DNA of 13,792 nt, taken from contig JAUHYS010000025.1 in NCBI GenBank assembly GCA_030426445.1, forward strand, positions 1-13,792. The letters are read 5' to 3'. A program made the translations under genes and the position numbers. The notes beneath the pieces were generated by a model. It was not told the DNA's origin and made no database searches. It was given only the letters and a program-made list of their open reading frames with translations. This DNA is from a bacterium (GTDB taxonomy: Bacteria > UBA10199 > DSSB01). Shown here in pieces: positions 6,869 to 13,792 of this stretch; the stretch's first letter is position 1; each line of letters starts with the position of its first letter.

Positions 6869-7693
6869 ATGGAAAAAACCAAAAACATCGACGAACTAAA
6901 AGAAATCGCAAGAAAATTGCGTATCGAATGTCTCAAAATGCTTCATACTGCAGGCTGTGGTCATACTGGTGGCCCTTTGGGTATGATGGATCTCATGACG
7001 GTTCTCTATTTTAGTGTTATGAATCACGACCCGCAAAACCCTCATTGGCCAGATCGCGATCGTTTTATTTTAGCCAATGGCCATACTTGCCCTGCGCTTT
7101 ACGTTTGTTTGGCAGAAGCGGGTTATTTCCCCAAAACAGAACTGGCTAAGTTACGAAAATTAGGAAGCCCACTCCAAGGCCACCCTAAGCTTAACGTTGA
7201 TTGGGGGATCGAAATGTCAACGGGTTCTTTAGGTCAAGGGATGTCGATTGCTAACGGGATTGCTTTTGCCGCACGCCTGACGAATAAAAATTTCACCTCA
7301 TACTCTTTTCATTCAGATGGAGAATCCCAAGAAGGCATGCTTTGGGAAGCTGCACTCAGCGCAGGCCACCACCGTCTAGATAATCGCATCGGAATTTTAG
7401 ATTATAATAATATTCAAATCGATGGTTTTAATGATCAGATCAAAAATGTCATGCCTCTAAAAGAAAAATTCGAGGCTTTCCGTTGGGCCGTACGAGAAAT
7501 CGATGGCCACAATTATGAAGAAATTTTAGACGCCTTTGATTGGGCGAAAGCCGTTACAGATCAACCTGCTATGATCATTGCAAGGACCATATTGGGTAAA
7601 GGAGTTTCTCTTTTTGAGAATAAACCTAAATACCATGGCGTTGCCCCCAATGATGAAGAACTTCAAGAAGCCTTAAAGGAATTAGGAGCTTAA
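6869..7693 (+). CDS. Transketolase, N-terminal (TPP-binding) subunit
   Basis: With the next gene it forms a two-chain transketolase of the non-oxidative pentose phosphate pathway, moving two-carbon ketol units between sugar phosphates. The 274 residues correspond to the pyrophosphate/Mg2+-binding half. Visible: GCGHTGGPLG (residues 29-38), NGHTCPALY (70-78), a GSLGQGMSIANG segment (118-129), and the TPP/Mg motif SDGESQEG (149-156) ending in DYNNIQIDG (178-186). Split transketolases of this type are common in archaea and in many bacteria. Its stop is two bases before the partner's ATG, and the partner's ribosome-binding site AGGAG (7684-7688) lies in its last codons, giving tight 1:1 coupling. 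Confidence 0.93.
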   Translation: MEKTKNIDELKEIARKLRIECLKMLHTAGCGHTGGPLGMMDLMTVLYFSVMNHDPQNPHWPDRDRFILANGHTCPALYVCLAEAGYFPKTELAKLRKLGSPLQGHPKLNVDWGIEMSTGSLGQGMSIANGIAFAARLTNKNFTSYSFHSDGESQEGMLWEAALSAGHHRLDNRIGILDYNNIQIDGFNDQIKNVMPLKEKFEAFRWAVREIDGHNYEEILDAFDWAKAVTDQPAMIIARTILGKGVSLFENKPKYHGVAPNDEELQEALKELGA

Positions 7694-7695
7694 AA

Positions 7696-8631
7696 ATGAG
7701 TGAAAAAATTGCTACTCGCGAAGCCTACGGAAAAGCTTTAGTCGAATTAGGCCACAGCAACCCTGATGTCGTCGTATTGGATGCGGACCTTTCCTGCTCA
7801 ACAAAAACAGGTTACTTTGCTAAAGCCTTTCCCGAACGTTTTTTTAATATGGGAGTTTCTGAACAAGATATGATGGGAACCGCAGCCGGTTTGGCACTTT
7901 GCGGAAAAATTACTTATGCTTCTTCCTTTGCTATGTTTGCCACAGGTCGAGCCTTCGAAATTGTCCGCAACTCAATTGCCTATCCCCACTTACCCGTCAA
8001 AATTTGCGCAACCCACTCTGGATTAACCGTAGGAGAAGACGGCGCTAGCCACCAAAGTCTTGTCGATATTTGTATTATGCGTGCCCTTCCCAACATGACA
8101 GTCATTGTTCCAGCAGATGCCACGGAAACACAACAAGTAATACACCAAATAGCAAATTTGGATGGCCCTGTTTATGTCCGTCTTTCACGTGCAGGAGCCC
8201 CAGTACTATTCGATGAGACTTACCAGTTTCAAGTAGGTAAAGCTAAGGTCTTGCAAGAGGGTGAGGACCTTGTTATTGTCTCTTGTGGAAATATGGTCGC
8301 CCCTAGTTTAGAAGCCGCAAAAAACTTAGCAGAAAAAAACATTCACTGCACCGTACTTAACTTAGCGACCATTAAACCTTTGGATATTGATACCATTAAA
8401 AAATATACACTGAAGTCAAGTAAAGTCCTAACTGTTGAAGAACATTCCATTTTAGGGGGTATGGGATCAGCCATTGCCGAACTTCTTTGTGAAGAAGCCA
8501 AGATTGCGGTCTACCGCATGGGAGTAAAAGACGAATTTGGACAATCGGGAAGCGCCCAAGCTTTACTTAAGCATTATCATTTGACTGCCGATGATATTTT
8601 TGAAACCGCTTTAAAATTTGTAAAAAAATAA
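7696..8631 (+). CDS. Transketolase, C-terminal (pyrimidine-binding) subunit
   Basis: Second half of the split transketolase, carrying the pyrimidine-binding and C-terminal domains. Its 311 residues are typical of this subunit. Visible: ATREAYGKALVELG at the start, VVLDADL (about 25-31), NMGVSEQDMMGTAAGLA (51-67) with the Glu that normally activates the TPP pyrimidine ring, HSGLTVGEDGASHQ (107-120), VYVRLSRAG (159-167), and the C-terminal domain with EEHSILGGMGSA and DEFGQSGSA. Related DXS and pyruvate dehydrogenase beta subunits share this fold, but pairing with the preceding transketolase N-subunit settles the assignment. AGGAG lies 7 bases upstream of the ATG. Confidence 0.93.
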   Translation: MSEKIATREAYGKALVELGHSNPDVVVLDADLSCSTKTGYFAKAFPERFFNMGVSEQDMMGTAAGLALCGKITYASSFAMFATGRAFEIVRNSIAYPHLPVKICATHSGLTVGEDGASHQSLVDICIMRALPNMTVIVPADATETQQVIHQIANLDGPVYVRLSRAGAPVLFDETYQFQVGKAKVLQEGEDLVIVSCGNMVAPSLEAAKNLAEKNIHCTVLNLATIKPLDIDTIKKYTLKSSKVLTVEEHSILGGMGSAIAELLCEEAKIAVYRMGVKDEFGQSGSAQALLKHYHLTADDIFETALKFVKK

Positions 8632-8643
8632 ATAAAATACAAA

Positions 8644-9903
8644 ATGGGAGTCAATTTGAAATCAAAGTTCTCACGTATAGCTATCATAGCAAGTTTATTT
8701 TTTAGCTTTATGGGTGGCTATTTGTTAGGAGTGACTCAGCCCGTTCTGCATGCTCTTCAGGATAAAATCTATCGATCCCTAGATTTATTTACCAAAGCTA
8801 TTTACTTGGTAGAAACTGAGTACATCGAAGAAATCGACGGCGATAAACTCATTTATGGTGCCGTCCAAGGCATGATGGATACCTTAGACCCTTATAGCAT
8901 TTTTTTAACTCCTGATGTTTATCAAGAACTCAAAAGTGATACCACGGGACGATTTGGAGGAATAGGTATTGAAATCACTTTAAAGGACGGCATTGTCACT
9001 GTAGTCAGTCCTTTAGAAGGCAGTCCGGCAGCCAAAGCAGGCATTCGCCCGGGAGACCGTATCCTAAAAATCAATGAACATTCGACTAAAGGAATGAACC
9101 TGGTTGAAGCGTCACGTAAACTAAGAGAAAATAAAAACCGTCGTATCAAACTGACGATTTGGCGAGAAGGTCTCAAAAAGCCTTTAGTTATTTCTCTCAG
9201 ACGTGAAACCATTCAACTGAAAAGTGTCGAAAGCAAGACTTTGACTTCGGGAGCTATTTATATTCGCCTCACTAATTTCCAAGAAGGCAGTACTCTCGAG
9301 TTAGAAAAAAAATTATTAGAATATAAAAGCTTACCCAAAACTCCTATTATTTTAGATTTGCGAAACAACCCAGGCGGTCTGTTAAGCGAAGCCGTCGGCA
9401 TGGCGAATCTTTTTTTAGAATCGGGTGTCATTGTCTCAACGCGAGGCCGCAGCGGCACCCCCAAAGAAGTCCAAAGAGCCACAGAAGATGGCGTTTACTT
9501 TACTTACCCTTTAGTCATTTTAATCAATGAAGGTTCTGCTTCTGCTTCAGAAATTTTAGCAGCTGCACTCCAAGAAAATCATCGTGCTAAAGTCATTGGG
9601 CAAACCAGTTTTGGTAAAGGGAGTGTTCAAACCGTCATTGACTTGGGTGAAAAAACTGGACTTAAACTGACTATTGCAAAGTATTACACTCCAAAAGGAA
9701 AATCTATTCATGGCAAAGGGATTAAACCTGATTTGGAAGTGCTTTACGAACCCGAACATTACTCACACCTTGGGGTCCCTAAGAAAGATCATCAACTTCA
9801 GGCTGCTGAACTCTATTTAAAAACAGGAATACTCAAGACTCCTCGTACTGCTAATAAAAACAAGAAAAAGAAATCAGCTAATGCTGAAATTCCTATCGAG
9901 TAA
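8644..9903 (+). CDS. ctpA: Carboxy-terminal processing protease CtpA (S41 family, PDZ domain)
   Basis: A periplasmic serine protease that trims or degrades proteins from the C-terminus, often acting on cell-wall enzymes. The 419 residues begin with a signal-anchor-like hydrophobic segment (about 11-30). Then come the family N-terminal region with DTLDPYS (79-85), a PDZ domain (about 102-190, containing GGIGIE and SPAAKAGIRPGD), and the S41 core with DLRNNPGG (238-245). Catalytic residues by alignment to Prc/CtpB spacing are S300 in GSASASE, K325 in FGKGS, and Q329. The tail (400-419) is lysine-rich. The ATG at 8644 has no ribosome-binding site, whereas the in-frame TTG at 8656 has GGGAG 5 bases upstream, so the real protein may begin at residue 5. 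It follows transketolase by 12 bases, so is likely cotranscribed. Confidence 0.93.
   Translation: MGVNLKSKFSRIAIIASLFFSFMGGYLLGVTQPVLHALQDKIYRSLDLFTKAIYLVETEYIEEIDGDKLIYGAVQGMMDTLDPYSIFLTPDVYQELKSDTTGRFGGIGIEITLKDGIVTVVSPLEGSPAAKAGIRPGDRILKINEHSTKGMNLVEASRKLRENKNRRIKLTIWREGLKKPLVISLRRETIQLKSVESKTLTSGAIYIRLTNFQEGSTLELEKKLLEYKSLPKTPIILDLRNNPGGLLSEAVGMANLFLESGVIVSTRGRSGTPKEVQRATEDGVYFTYPLVILINEGSASASEILAAALQENHRAKVIGQTSFGKGSVQTVIDLGEKTGLKLTIAKYYTPKGKSIHGKGIKPDLEVLYEPEHYSHLGVPKKDHQLQAAELYLKTGILKTPRTANKNKKKKSANAEIPIE
8646..8650 (+). promoter_or_regulatory. Ribosome-binding site pointing to a TTG start for ctpA
   Basis: GGGAG lies immediately after the first ATG and 5 bases before an in-frame TTG (8656-8658). 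The sequence before the ATG is A/T-only with no Shine-Dalgarno. The TTG start would give a protein opening MKSKFSRIAIIAS, a better-shaped signal anchor (basic residues followed directly by the hydrophobic core). Confidence 0.5.
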
Positions 9904-9934
9904 ACATTATTAAAAAAATCGAGTTTTATGATAG

Positions 9935-10444
9935 CTAGGTGAGACAATTTTCTAGAGTCGAGACTAGACGTTTTACTGAGCAAGACTTAGTGAGATACTC
10001 TGTGACTCCTAAATCCAACATTTCTTCAATGACATCTTCGTCTCTTAAAGCACTAAGAGCCACAACCGGAATTAGTGCAGTTTCAACATTATTTTTAAGT
10101 TGGCGCATTAATCCGTGACCACTCATACCAGGAAGCATTAAATCTAATAAAATAAGATCAGGAGTTGATTTTTTTACGTGCTGTAAGGCTTCCATTGGAG
10201 AAAAAGAAATCGCACAGTCAAACCCATTTTCTTCTAATATTTCCTTTATAAAAAGGCTAAAATCAGGATTATCATCTACAATCAATACGGATTTCTTGCT
10301 AGCTTTTAAACTTAATGAGTTCAATCCCGCCTCTCTTTTTAATGATATATATTTCTTTAATGATATATATTTCATTTTCTCTATATCACAAAACACAGTT
10401 TCAATAAAACTTTTTTCTGCCAAAAAAATTAACGTTTCAAACAT
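9935..10444 (-). CDS. Single-domain response regulator (CheY-like receiver)
   Basis: A phospho-acceptor protein with no output domain, probably relaying signal within a phosphorelay or to a protein partner. The receiver domain fills residues about 51-169: acidic pair D57-D58, phosphorylation site D101 in LLDLMLPG, switch Ser131 in ALSA, and K153. Residues 1-50 are an unusual N-terminal extension that includes a perfect KYISLK-KYISLK duplication. Neither the ATG at 10444 nor the internal ATG at 10375 (Met24) has a clear Shine-Dalgarno, so the start is uncertain and the extension may be partly untranslated. It is transcribed away from the histidine kinase gene at 10523 and convergent with ctpA, whose stop is 31 bases away. 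Its kinase is plausibly that neighbour (inference). Confidence 0.82.
   Translation of the reverse strand: MFETLIFLAEKSFIETVFCDIEKMKYISLKKYISLKREAGLNSLSLKASKKSVLIVDDNPDFSLFIKEILEENGFDCAISFSPMEALQHVKKSTPDLILLDLMLPGMSGHGLMRQLKNNVETALIPVVALSALRDEDVIEEMLDLGVTEYLTKSCSVKRLVSTLENCLT
10338..10373. repeat. Perfect 18-base tandem duplication
   Basis: Two exact adjacent copies of an 18-base unit beginning TTTAATGATA (10338-10355 and 10356-10373). It lies in frame in the N-terminal region of the minus-strand response regulator, where it encodes KYISLK twice directly after Met24. The unit contains a short TA-repeat (atatatat), a likely trigger for replication slippage. Confidence 0.95.
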
Positions 10445-10522
10445 TTTTATTTTAAATGGTTTACCTCGGAATTCAAGCTAAGTTAAAATATTAAGACTGA
10501 GTTTATAACTAAGGAAGTCTAT

Positions 10523-12142
10523 ATGAATCTCGAAAATTTAGCTCTGCTATTTGATCAAATGCCAGGTGGAATATGGACCACTGATTTAGATCTCCGTTAT
10601 ACTTCATCAGGAGGAAAAGAAGCTAAAAGTTTTAAAAAAAATCATCCAAACTACCTAGGGATGACTCTTCAGGAATTTTTTAAAACTGATTCAACGGATT
10701 ACCCAGCCATTCGAGGTCATCTTAAAGCCCTAAAAGGAGAAATTGCGGAGTATATTTTACATTGGGAGGGTGAATACTACCAATGTCACGTCAGCCCGCT
10801 ATATGATGAAACAAAAAAATTGATTGGGACCATTGGTCATGCCGCTAATATTACAGAACAACGTAAAGAAGAATTCTCTAGTATTAAAAAAAGGTCTGAA
10901 CAAGCCGCTCGCTATCAACGCGGACTACTCTTACTCACTAAAATGGACTACGGCCATCTCGATGAAACCATCAATAAAATTCTTAAAGTTACTTCAGAAA
11001 CCCTTAATGTAGAGCGGATAAGCTTTTGGCTCTATAACAAAAAAAGAAGCGAAATAACCTGTAAAAGCATGTTTTGCTTGAGTCAGGAACAGTTTAGAAG
11101 CGGATATACTTTAAAAGCTCTTGATTATCCGAGATATTTTAAAGCACTGGAAGAAAGTCGACACCTCGCTGCAAATGATGCCCGCTTAGATCCAAGAACT
11201 TCAGAGTTTCAAGATTACTTAAAAAGTTTTGATATCTACTCTATGATGGATGTCGCGGTTCGATTGCAAGGTAATATCATAGGTATTGTCTGTCATGAAC
11301 ACACTCGGAGTCACCGCGATTGGTCTAAGGAAGACCAAGAGTTTGCAACCTCCATCGCAGATATGCTAGCGCTGGCTCTAGAAACCCACGAACACCAAAA
11401 AGCTAAACAAGCCCTTCAACAAAAAACTCAAGCCTTACAAAAATCCAACCGGGAATTAGAAAGGTTTGCCTATGTCGCATCTCATGACTTACAAGAGCCG
11501 CTCAATCTTATTGTAGCCTTTAGTGAACGTTGTCGTTCATTGATTCAGAAAAATACCGAACCCCGCCTCATAGATTACCTCTCCAGAATTGAAAATTCAG
11601 CACTGAGAATGCATCAGTTAACAAATGACCTTTTACAATATGCACGTATTTCTACAAGAAAACGTCCCTTCGAAGAAGTTGATCTCAATCTGATTGTTTC
11701 GGAAGTCATCTCTGACCTACAAATTAAACTGCAAGAAAAAAAAACGCACATCGAAAGCTCCCATCTTCCTACAGTCAGAGGAGACAGCTCAAAAATTCAT
11801 CGCCTTTTTCTCAATTTACTTTCTAATAGTCTCAAATTTTCAGAAAAAAATCGTCCAACAGAGATTTCTATTGCCTCAGAAAATATCTCCAAAGAATTTA
11901 CTAAAATTTCTATTAAAGATAATGGAATCGGATTTGAATCAAAATTTAATAAGAAAATCTTTACACCTCTTTTGCGTTTACATAATCAAGAAGAGTATAC
12001 TGGCAGCGGAATGGGTCTGACGATTTGTGAAAAAATTGTTCAAGTTCATGGTGGAAAAATAGAGGCCTCCAGTCAAAAAAACCAGGGAACGAAAATCGAC
12101 TTTACCTTACCACGAACACACCAGGTTAAAAAGTCACTTTGA
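10523..12142 (+). CDS. Soluble PAS-GAF sensor histidine kinase
   Basis: A 539-residue cytoplasmic sensor kinase; no transmembrane segment is visible. Order: PAS domain (about 1-115, with GGIWTTDLDL near the start and ending in GHAANITEQRK), GAF domain (about 130-290, with RISFWLYN, the DPRTSEF segment and GIVCHEH), a coiled-coil linker (290-312), HisKA-type dimerisation domain with phospho-acceptor His321 in ASHDLQEPL, and an ATPase domain with N-box NLLSNSLKF (N435), G1 box DNGIGF (466-471), F-box near 480-487 and G2 box GSGMGL (494-499). All catalytic motifs are intact. The dimerisation domain style is that of phytochrome-related kinases, but there is no PHY domain, so light sensing is not implied; the ligand is unknown. 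AAGGA lies 8 bases upstream of the ATG. The receiver gene at 12164 follows after 21 bases. Confidence 0.93.
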   Translation: MNLENLALLFDQMPGGIWTTDLDLRYTSSGGKEAKSFKKNHPNYLGMTLQEFFKTDSTDYPAIRGHLKALKGEIAEYILHWEGEYYQCHVSPLYDETKKLIGTIGHAANITEQRKEEFSSIKKRSEQAARYQRGLLLLTKMDYGHLDETINKILKVTSETLNVERISFWLYNKKRSEITCKSMFCLSQEQFRSGYTLKALDYPRYFKALEESRHLAANDARLDPRTSEFQDYLKSFDIYSMMDVAVRLQGNIIGIVCHEHTRSHRDWSKEDQEFATSIADMLALALETHEHQKAKQALQQKTQALQKSNRELERFAYVASHDLQEPLNLIVAFSERCRSLIQKNTEPRLIDYLSRIENSALRMHQLTNDLLQYARISTRKRPFEEVDLNLIVSEVISDLQIKLQEKKTHIESSHLPTVRGDSSKIHRLFLNLLSNSLKFSEKNRPTEISIASENISKEFTKISIKDNGIGFESKFNKKIFTPLLRLHNQEEYTGSGMGLTICEKIVQVHGGKIEASSQKNQGTKIDFTLPRTHQVKKSL

Positions 12143-12163
12143 GCTATAAAGAAGGAAACAAAA

Positions 12164-12601
12164 ATGATTAGGGAGATATCTAAGAAAAAAACCATCCTCA
12201 TCACCGAAGATAATGATGACCACTTTCTGCTAACTCAAGAAGCTTTTCATGAAGCTCGGCTCAACTTCCAGTTAAATAGAGTTAAAGACGGTGAAGAACT
12301 GATGAAATATCTTCATCACACACAGGGCAAAGAAGCAAAAGCACCCCAACCATCTATTATTATTCTCGATCTTAATATGCCACGTAAAGATGGTCGTGAA
12401 ACCCTAAAAGAAATTCGAAATTCTTCTGAATTTAATAAAATTCCGATTGTGATATTAACCAACTCTAGTCACGATATGGATTCTTACATTACCAAAAAAT
12501 ACGGAGCCCAAGCTTACTATAAAAAACCAATGTACTTTGATCAACTGGTAGAAATCTTAAAAGAGATCCCAAAATTTATAAAAGAAAAAAATGCTATTTA
12601 A
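12164..12601 (+). CDS. Rcp1-like single-domain response regulator
   Basis: A 145-residue receiver-only protein of the type paired with phytochrome-like kinases (cyanobacterial Rcp1 family). Visible: acidic residues in ITEDNDDH (E15-D16 with D18-D19), the characteristic insertion KYLHHTQGKEAKAPQPS (about 48-64) before the phospho-acceptor D69 in ILDLNMPRKDG, T99 in ILTNSS, and K121 in the conserved KKP. These residues are those needed for phosphotransfer. The preceding kinase, 21 bases upstream on the same strand, is the evident partner. AAGGA precedes the ATG by about 8 bases. Its stop lies inside the 3' end of the convergent rsmA remnant (8-base overlap), leaving no room for a terminator between them. 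Confidence 0.92.
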   Translation: MIREISKKKTILITEDNDDHFLLTQEAFHEARLNFQLNRVKDGEELMKYLHHTQGKEAKAPQPSIIILDLNMPRKDGRETLKEIRNSSEFNKIPIVILTNSSHDMDSYITKKYGAQAYYKKPMYFDQLVEILKEIPKFIKEKNAI

Positions 12602-12929
12602 GTTGATAGAATAAATCTACCCACTGATCCAATGGAATCTCTTCCGCTCTCACTTTTAAAGAGTGCAATTTTTGGATGAGGATATGATCGAGTTCTTCTC
12701 GAGTTAATTGAAAGTATGACGCACTTAAATTATTGCGTAAAAGCTTGCGTTTATGTTGAAACGCTTGTGACAAGAATGCTTCAAAGCTAAGTAAATCTTC
12801 TCTATTAATGAGTGGCTTAGGGTAGAGGTCAAATTGTAAGACCCTACTTTCTACTTCGGGTGGTGGATAAAAAGCCTGAGTCGAAACTTCACAAACTTTT
12901 TTTACTTTGGCAAAGATTTGTGTAATCAC
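12594..12929 (-). pseudogene. rsmA: rsmA (ksgA) 3' fragment, C-terminal domain
   Basis: Encodes the C-terminal third of 16S rRNA dimethyladenosine transferase: FYPPPEVESRVLQF (the conserved 'F.PPP.V.S.V' segment) followed by the all-helical C-terminal domain (FEAFLSQAFQHKRKLLRNNL). It opens formally at a GTG (12927-12929), but the same frame continues upstream to 12956 with SRTYGRLT, the conserved YGRL.V segment that in intact RsmA lies internally. So the GTG is not a true start. This frame is offset from the 5' fragment, and the two overlap by four bases (GTGA). Alone it lacks the whole S-adenosylmethionine-binding domain and would be inactive. Confidence 0.85.
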
Positions 12930-13306
12930 GGTAAGACGGCCGTAAGTACGTGAAAAAGTTTTAATAAAATTGCGGTTGAGCTTTGGTAAGGCAAATTAGA
13001 AACGACTTTAAAATTTTCACCAGTAGAGCTGCACAAGTCTTGCCAGGACATTTTTAAAAAATCTTGATGAATGATTTCTACGGACTCTAAGCGATCTCTC
13101 TGAGCTTCGAGCTTATCAATCATCTTTTTATCAATTTCTACGGCAACCAAATTTGCTGTTGATTTAGCCAAAGAAAAAGTTAAAGCCCCTCTTCCTGGGC
13201 CAATTTCTAAAATTGTCTCGTGCTCCTGAATTTCTAAAGCACGAATGATTTTATGAATGATGCGCTGATCTTGGAGAAAGTGTTGTCCCCAGGGCCTTCG
13301 TGCCAT
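12926..13306 (-). pseudogene. rsmA: rsmA (ksgA) 5' fragment, SAM-binding domain, frame broken
   Basis: Intact RsmA dimethylates A1518 and A1519 of 16S rRNA using SAM, a late step in small-subunit maturation. This piece begins normally: ATG at 13306 with AGAGGA 8 bases upstream, GQHFLQD (7-13), SAM motif LEIGPGRGALT (33-43), VEIDKK (56-61) and the catalytic NLPYQ (103-107). After LLKLF (residue 119) it leaves the family pattern, reads seven unrelated residues and stops at 12926. The next conserved segment, YGRLTV, appears immediately in another frame, while the roughly 28-30 residues expected between (the LQKEVA region) are missing. That fits a deletion of about 85-88 bases, not a multiple of three. 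It sits 12 bases after tsaD, in the same operon. Confidence 0.85.
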
Positions 13307-13318
13307 GTTTATTTTCCT

Positions 13319-13792
13319 CTATACTAAAGCATCCAAGCTCAGTCTTGCGTAAGCATTGATATCTTTTGGACTTGTCTTAGCTTCAAGTAAGTAGCGCTCT
13401 CCGACATAAGCAATCATGGCCCCATTATCGGTACAAAACTTAGGGCTAGGGTAAAAAAATTGTACACCTTGTTGATCACAAAGAGATTGAAGTGATTGAC
13501 GTACCGCCTGATTACAGGCAACCCCTCCTGCAATCACTAAATTTTTTGTACTGGGAAAGGCTTCAAGAGCACGCATAATCATACGATAAAGAGCACGCAC
13601 TGCTGCATTCTGAAAACTTTCTGCAAGATCTGCACAGGCTTCGTTAAATACTGAATCTTTTTCTCCTTTAGACGGAGTTGTTTGCTGGATAACTTTGTAG
13701 TGTTCCAAAGCAGCTGTTTTCATGCCGCTAAAGCTGGTCATTAAGGCACCTTTTTTAACCTGGGGAAGCGTAAATGCATAAGACCTTGCTTT
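13319..13792 (-). CDS. tsaD: tRNA threonylcarbamoyladenosine synthase subunit TsaD (5' part beyond window)
   Basis: TsaD transfers the threonylcarbamoyl group to A37 of ANN-decoding tRNAs, working with TsaB and TsaE. The C-terminal 157 codons are visible and stay open to the right edge, so the gene begins outside the window; the internal ATG at 13741 is not the start. Motifs: FTLPQVKKG leading into TSFSGMKTA (the family's 'FSGLKTA'), AGGVACNQAVR (nucleotide and metal-binding region), and TDNGAMIAYVG, the hallmark C-terminal motif with the metal-binding Asp. Family length is about 335-345, so roughly half is shown. The visible part has no frame damage, unlike the rsmA that follows it by 12 bases. 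Confidence 0.94.
   Translation of the reverse strand, partial: KARSYAFTLPQVKKGALMTSFSGMKTAALEHYKVIQQTTPSKGEKDSVFNEACADLAESFQNAAVRALYRMIMRALEAFPSTKNLVIAGGVACNQAVRQSLQSLCDQQGVQFFYPSPKFCTDNGAMIAYVGERYLLEAKTSPKDINAYARLSLDALV

Noticed and set aside
9904..9934. Bidirectional terminator between ctpA and the convergent response regulator
   Set aside because: There are A- and T-rich runs around a small AAAATCGAGTTTT near-palindrome, but no GC-rich stem of useful length.
11694..12020. Plus-strand 108-codon frame inside the histidine kinase gene
   Set aside because: It overlaps the ATPase domain, whose N, G1 and G2 boxes are intact in the other frame. It is a shadow frame.
13319..13741. A complete 140-residue gene starting at the ATG at 13741
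   Set aside because: The frame stays open to the window edge and the upstream residues (FTLPQVKKG) match internal TsaD sequence, so this is the 3' part of a longer tsaD.

Overview
This window looks like ordinary chromosome from a Gram-negative, AT-leaning bacterium. That inference rests on the bacterial housekeeping set (murI, tsaD, rsmA, ctpA), good Shine-Dalgarno sites on most genes and occasional TTG starts. A deltaproteobacterial-type or related candidate-phylum lineage seems plausible from the mix of genes (split transketolase, phasin-like protein, PfkB kinase coupled to an acyl-CoA ligase), but nothing here fixes the taxonomy.

Layout. (1) Positions 1-2172, minus strand: a compact sulfate-assimilation operon cysC-cysH-cysQ, with cysQ running off the left edge. 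CysC makes PAPS from APS, CysH is the APS/PAPS reductase and carries all the cysteines of a [4Fe-4S]-type enzyme, and CysQ hydrolyses PAP. (2) 2263-5495, plus strand: a two-gene module (small protein plus a minimal nucleotidyltransferase, overlapping by 100 bases; candidate toxin-antitoxin or MNT-type pair). It sits one base upstream of a PfkB-family kinase, which in turn overlaps an acyl-CoA ligase by one base. (3) 5496-6787: a well-formed promoter overlapped by an inverted repeat, a phasin-like protein with a basic histone-H1-like tail, then murI (glutamate racemase, TTG start). (4) 6869-9903: two-subunit transketolase and a CtpA-type carboxy-terminal processing protease. (5) 9935-12601: a signalling block. 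A single-domain response regulator on the minus strand diverges from a soluble PAS-GAF histidine kinase followed by an Rcp1-like single-domain response regulator. (6) 12594-13792, minus strand: rsmA (ksgA) downstream of the 3' half of tsaD. rsmA is broken by what looks like a frame-changing internal deletion.

The most notable points are the disrupted rsmA, the overlapping small-protein/nucleotidyltransferase pair wedged between the cys operon and the kinase-ligase operon, the cluster-type CysH beside an APS kinase, and an exact 18-base tandem duplication at the start of the divergent response regulator. I see no CRISPR array, tRNA, rRNA, insertion sequence or clear rho-independent terminator, and no gene-free stretch longer than about 100 bases. 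No convincing wholly new multi-gene system is visible; the nucleotidyltransferase pair is the closest candidate.
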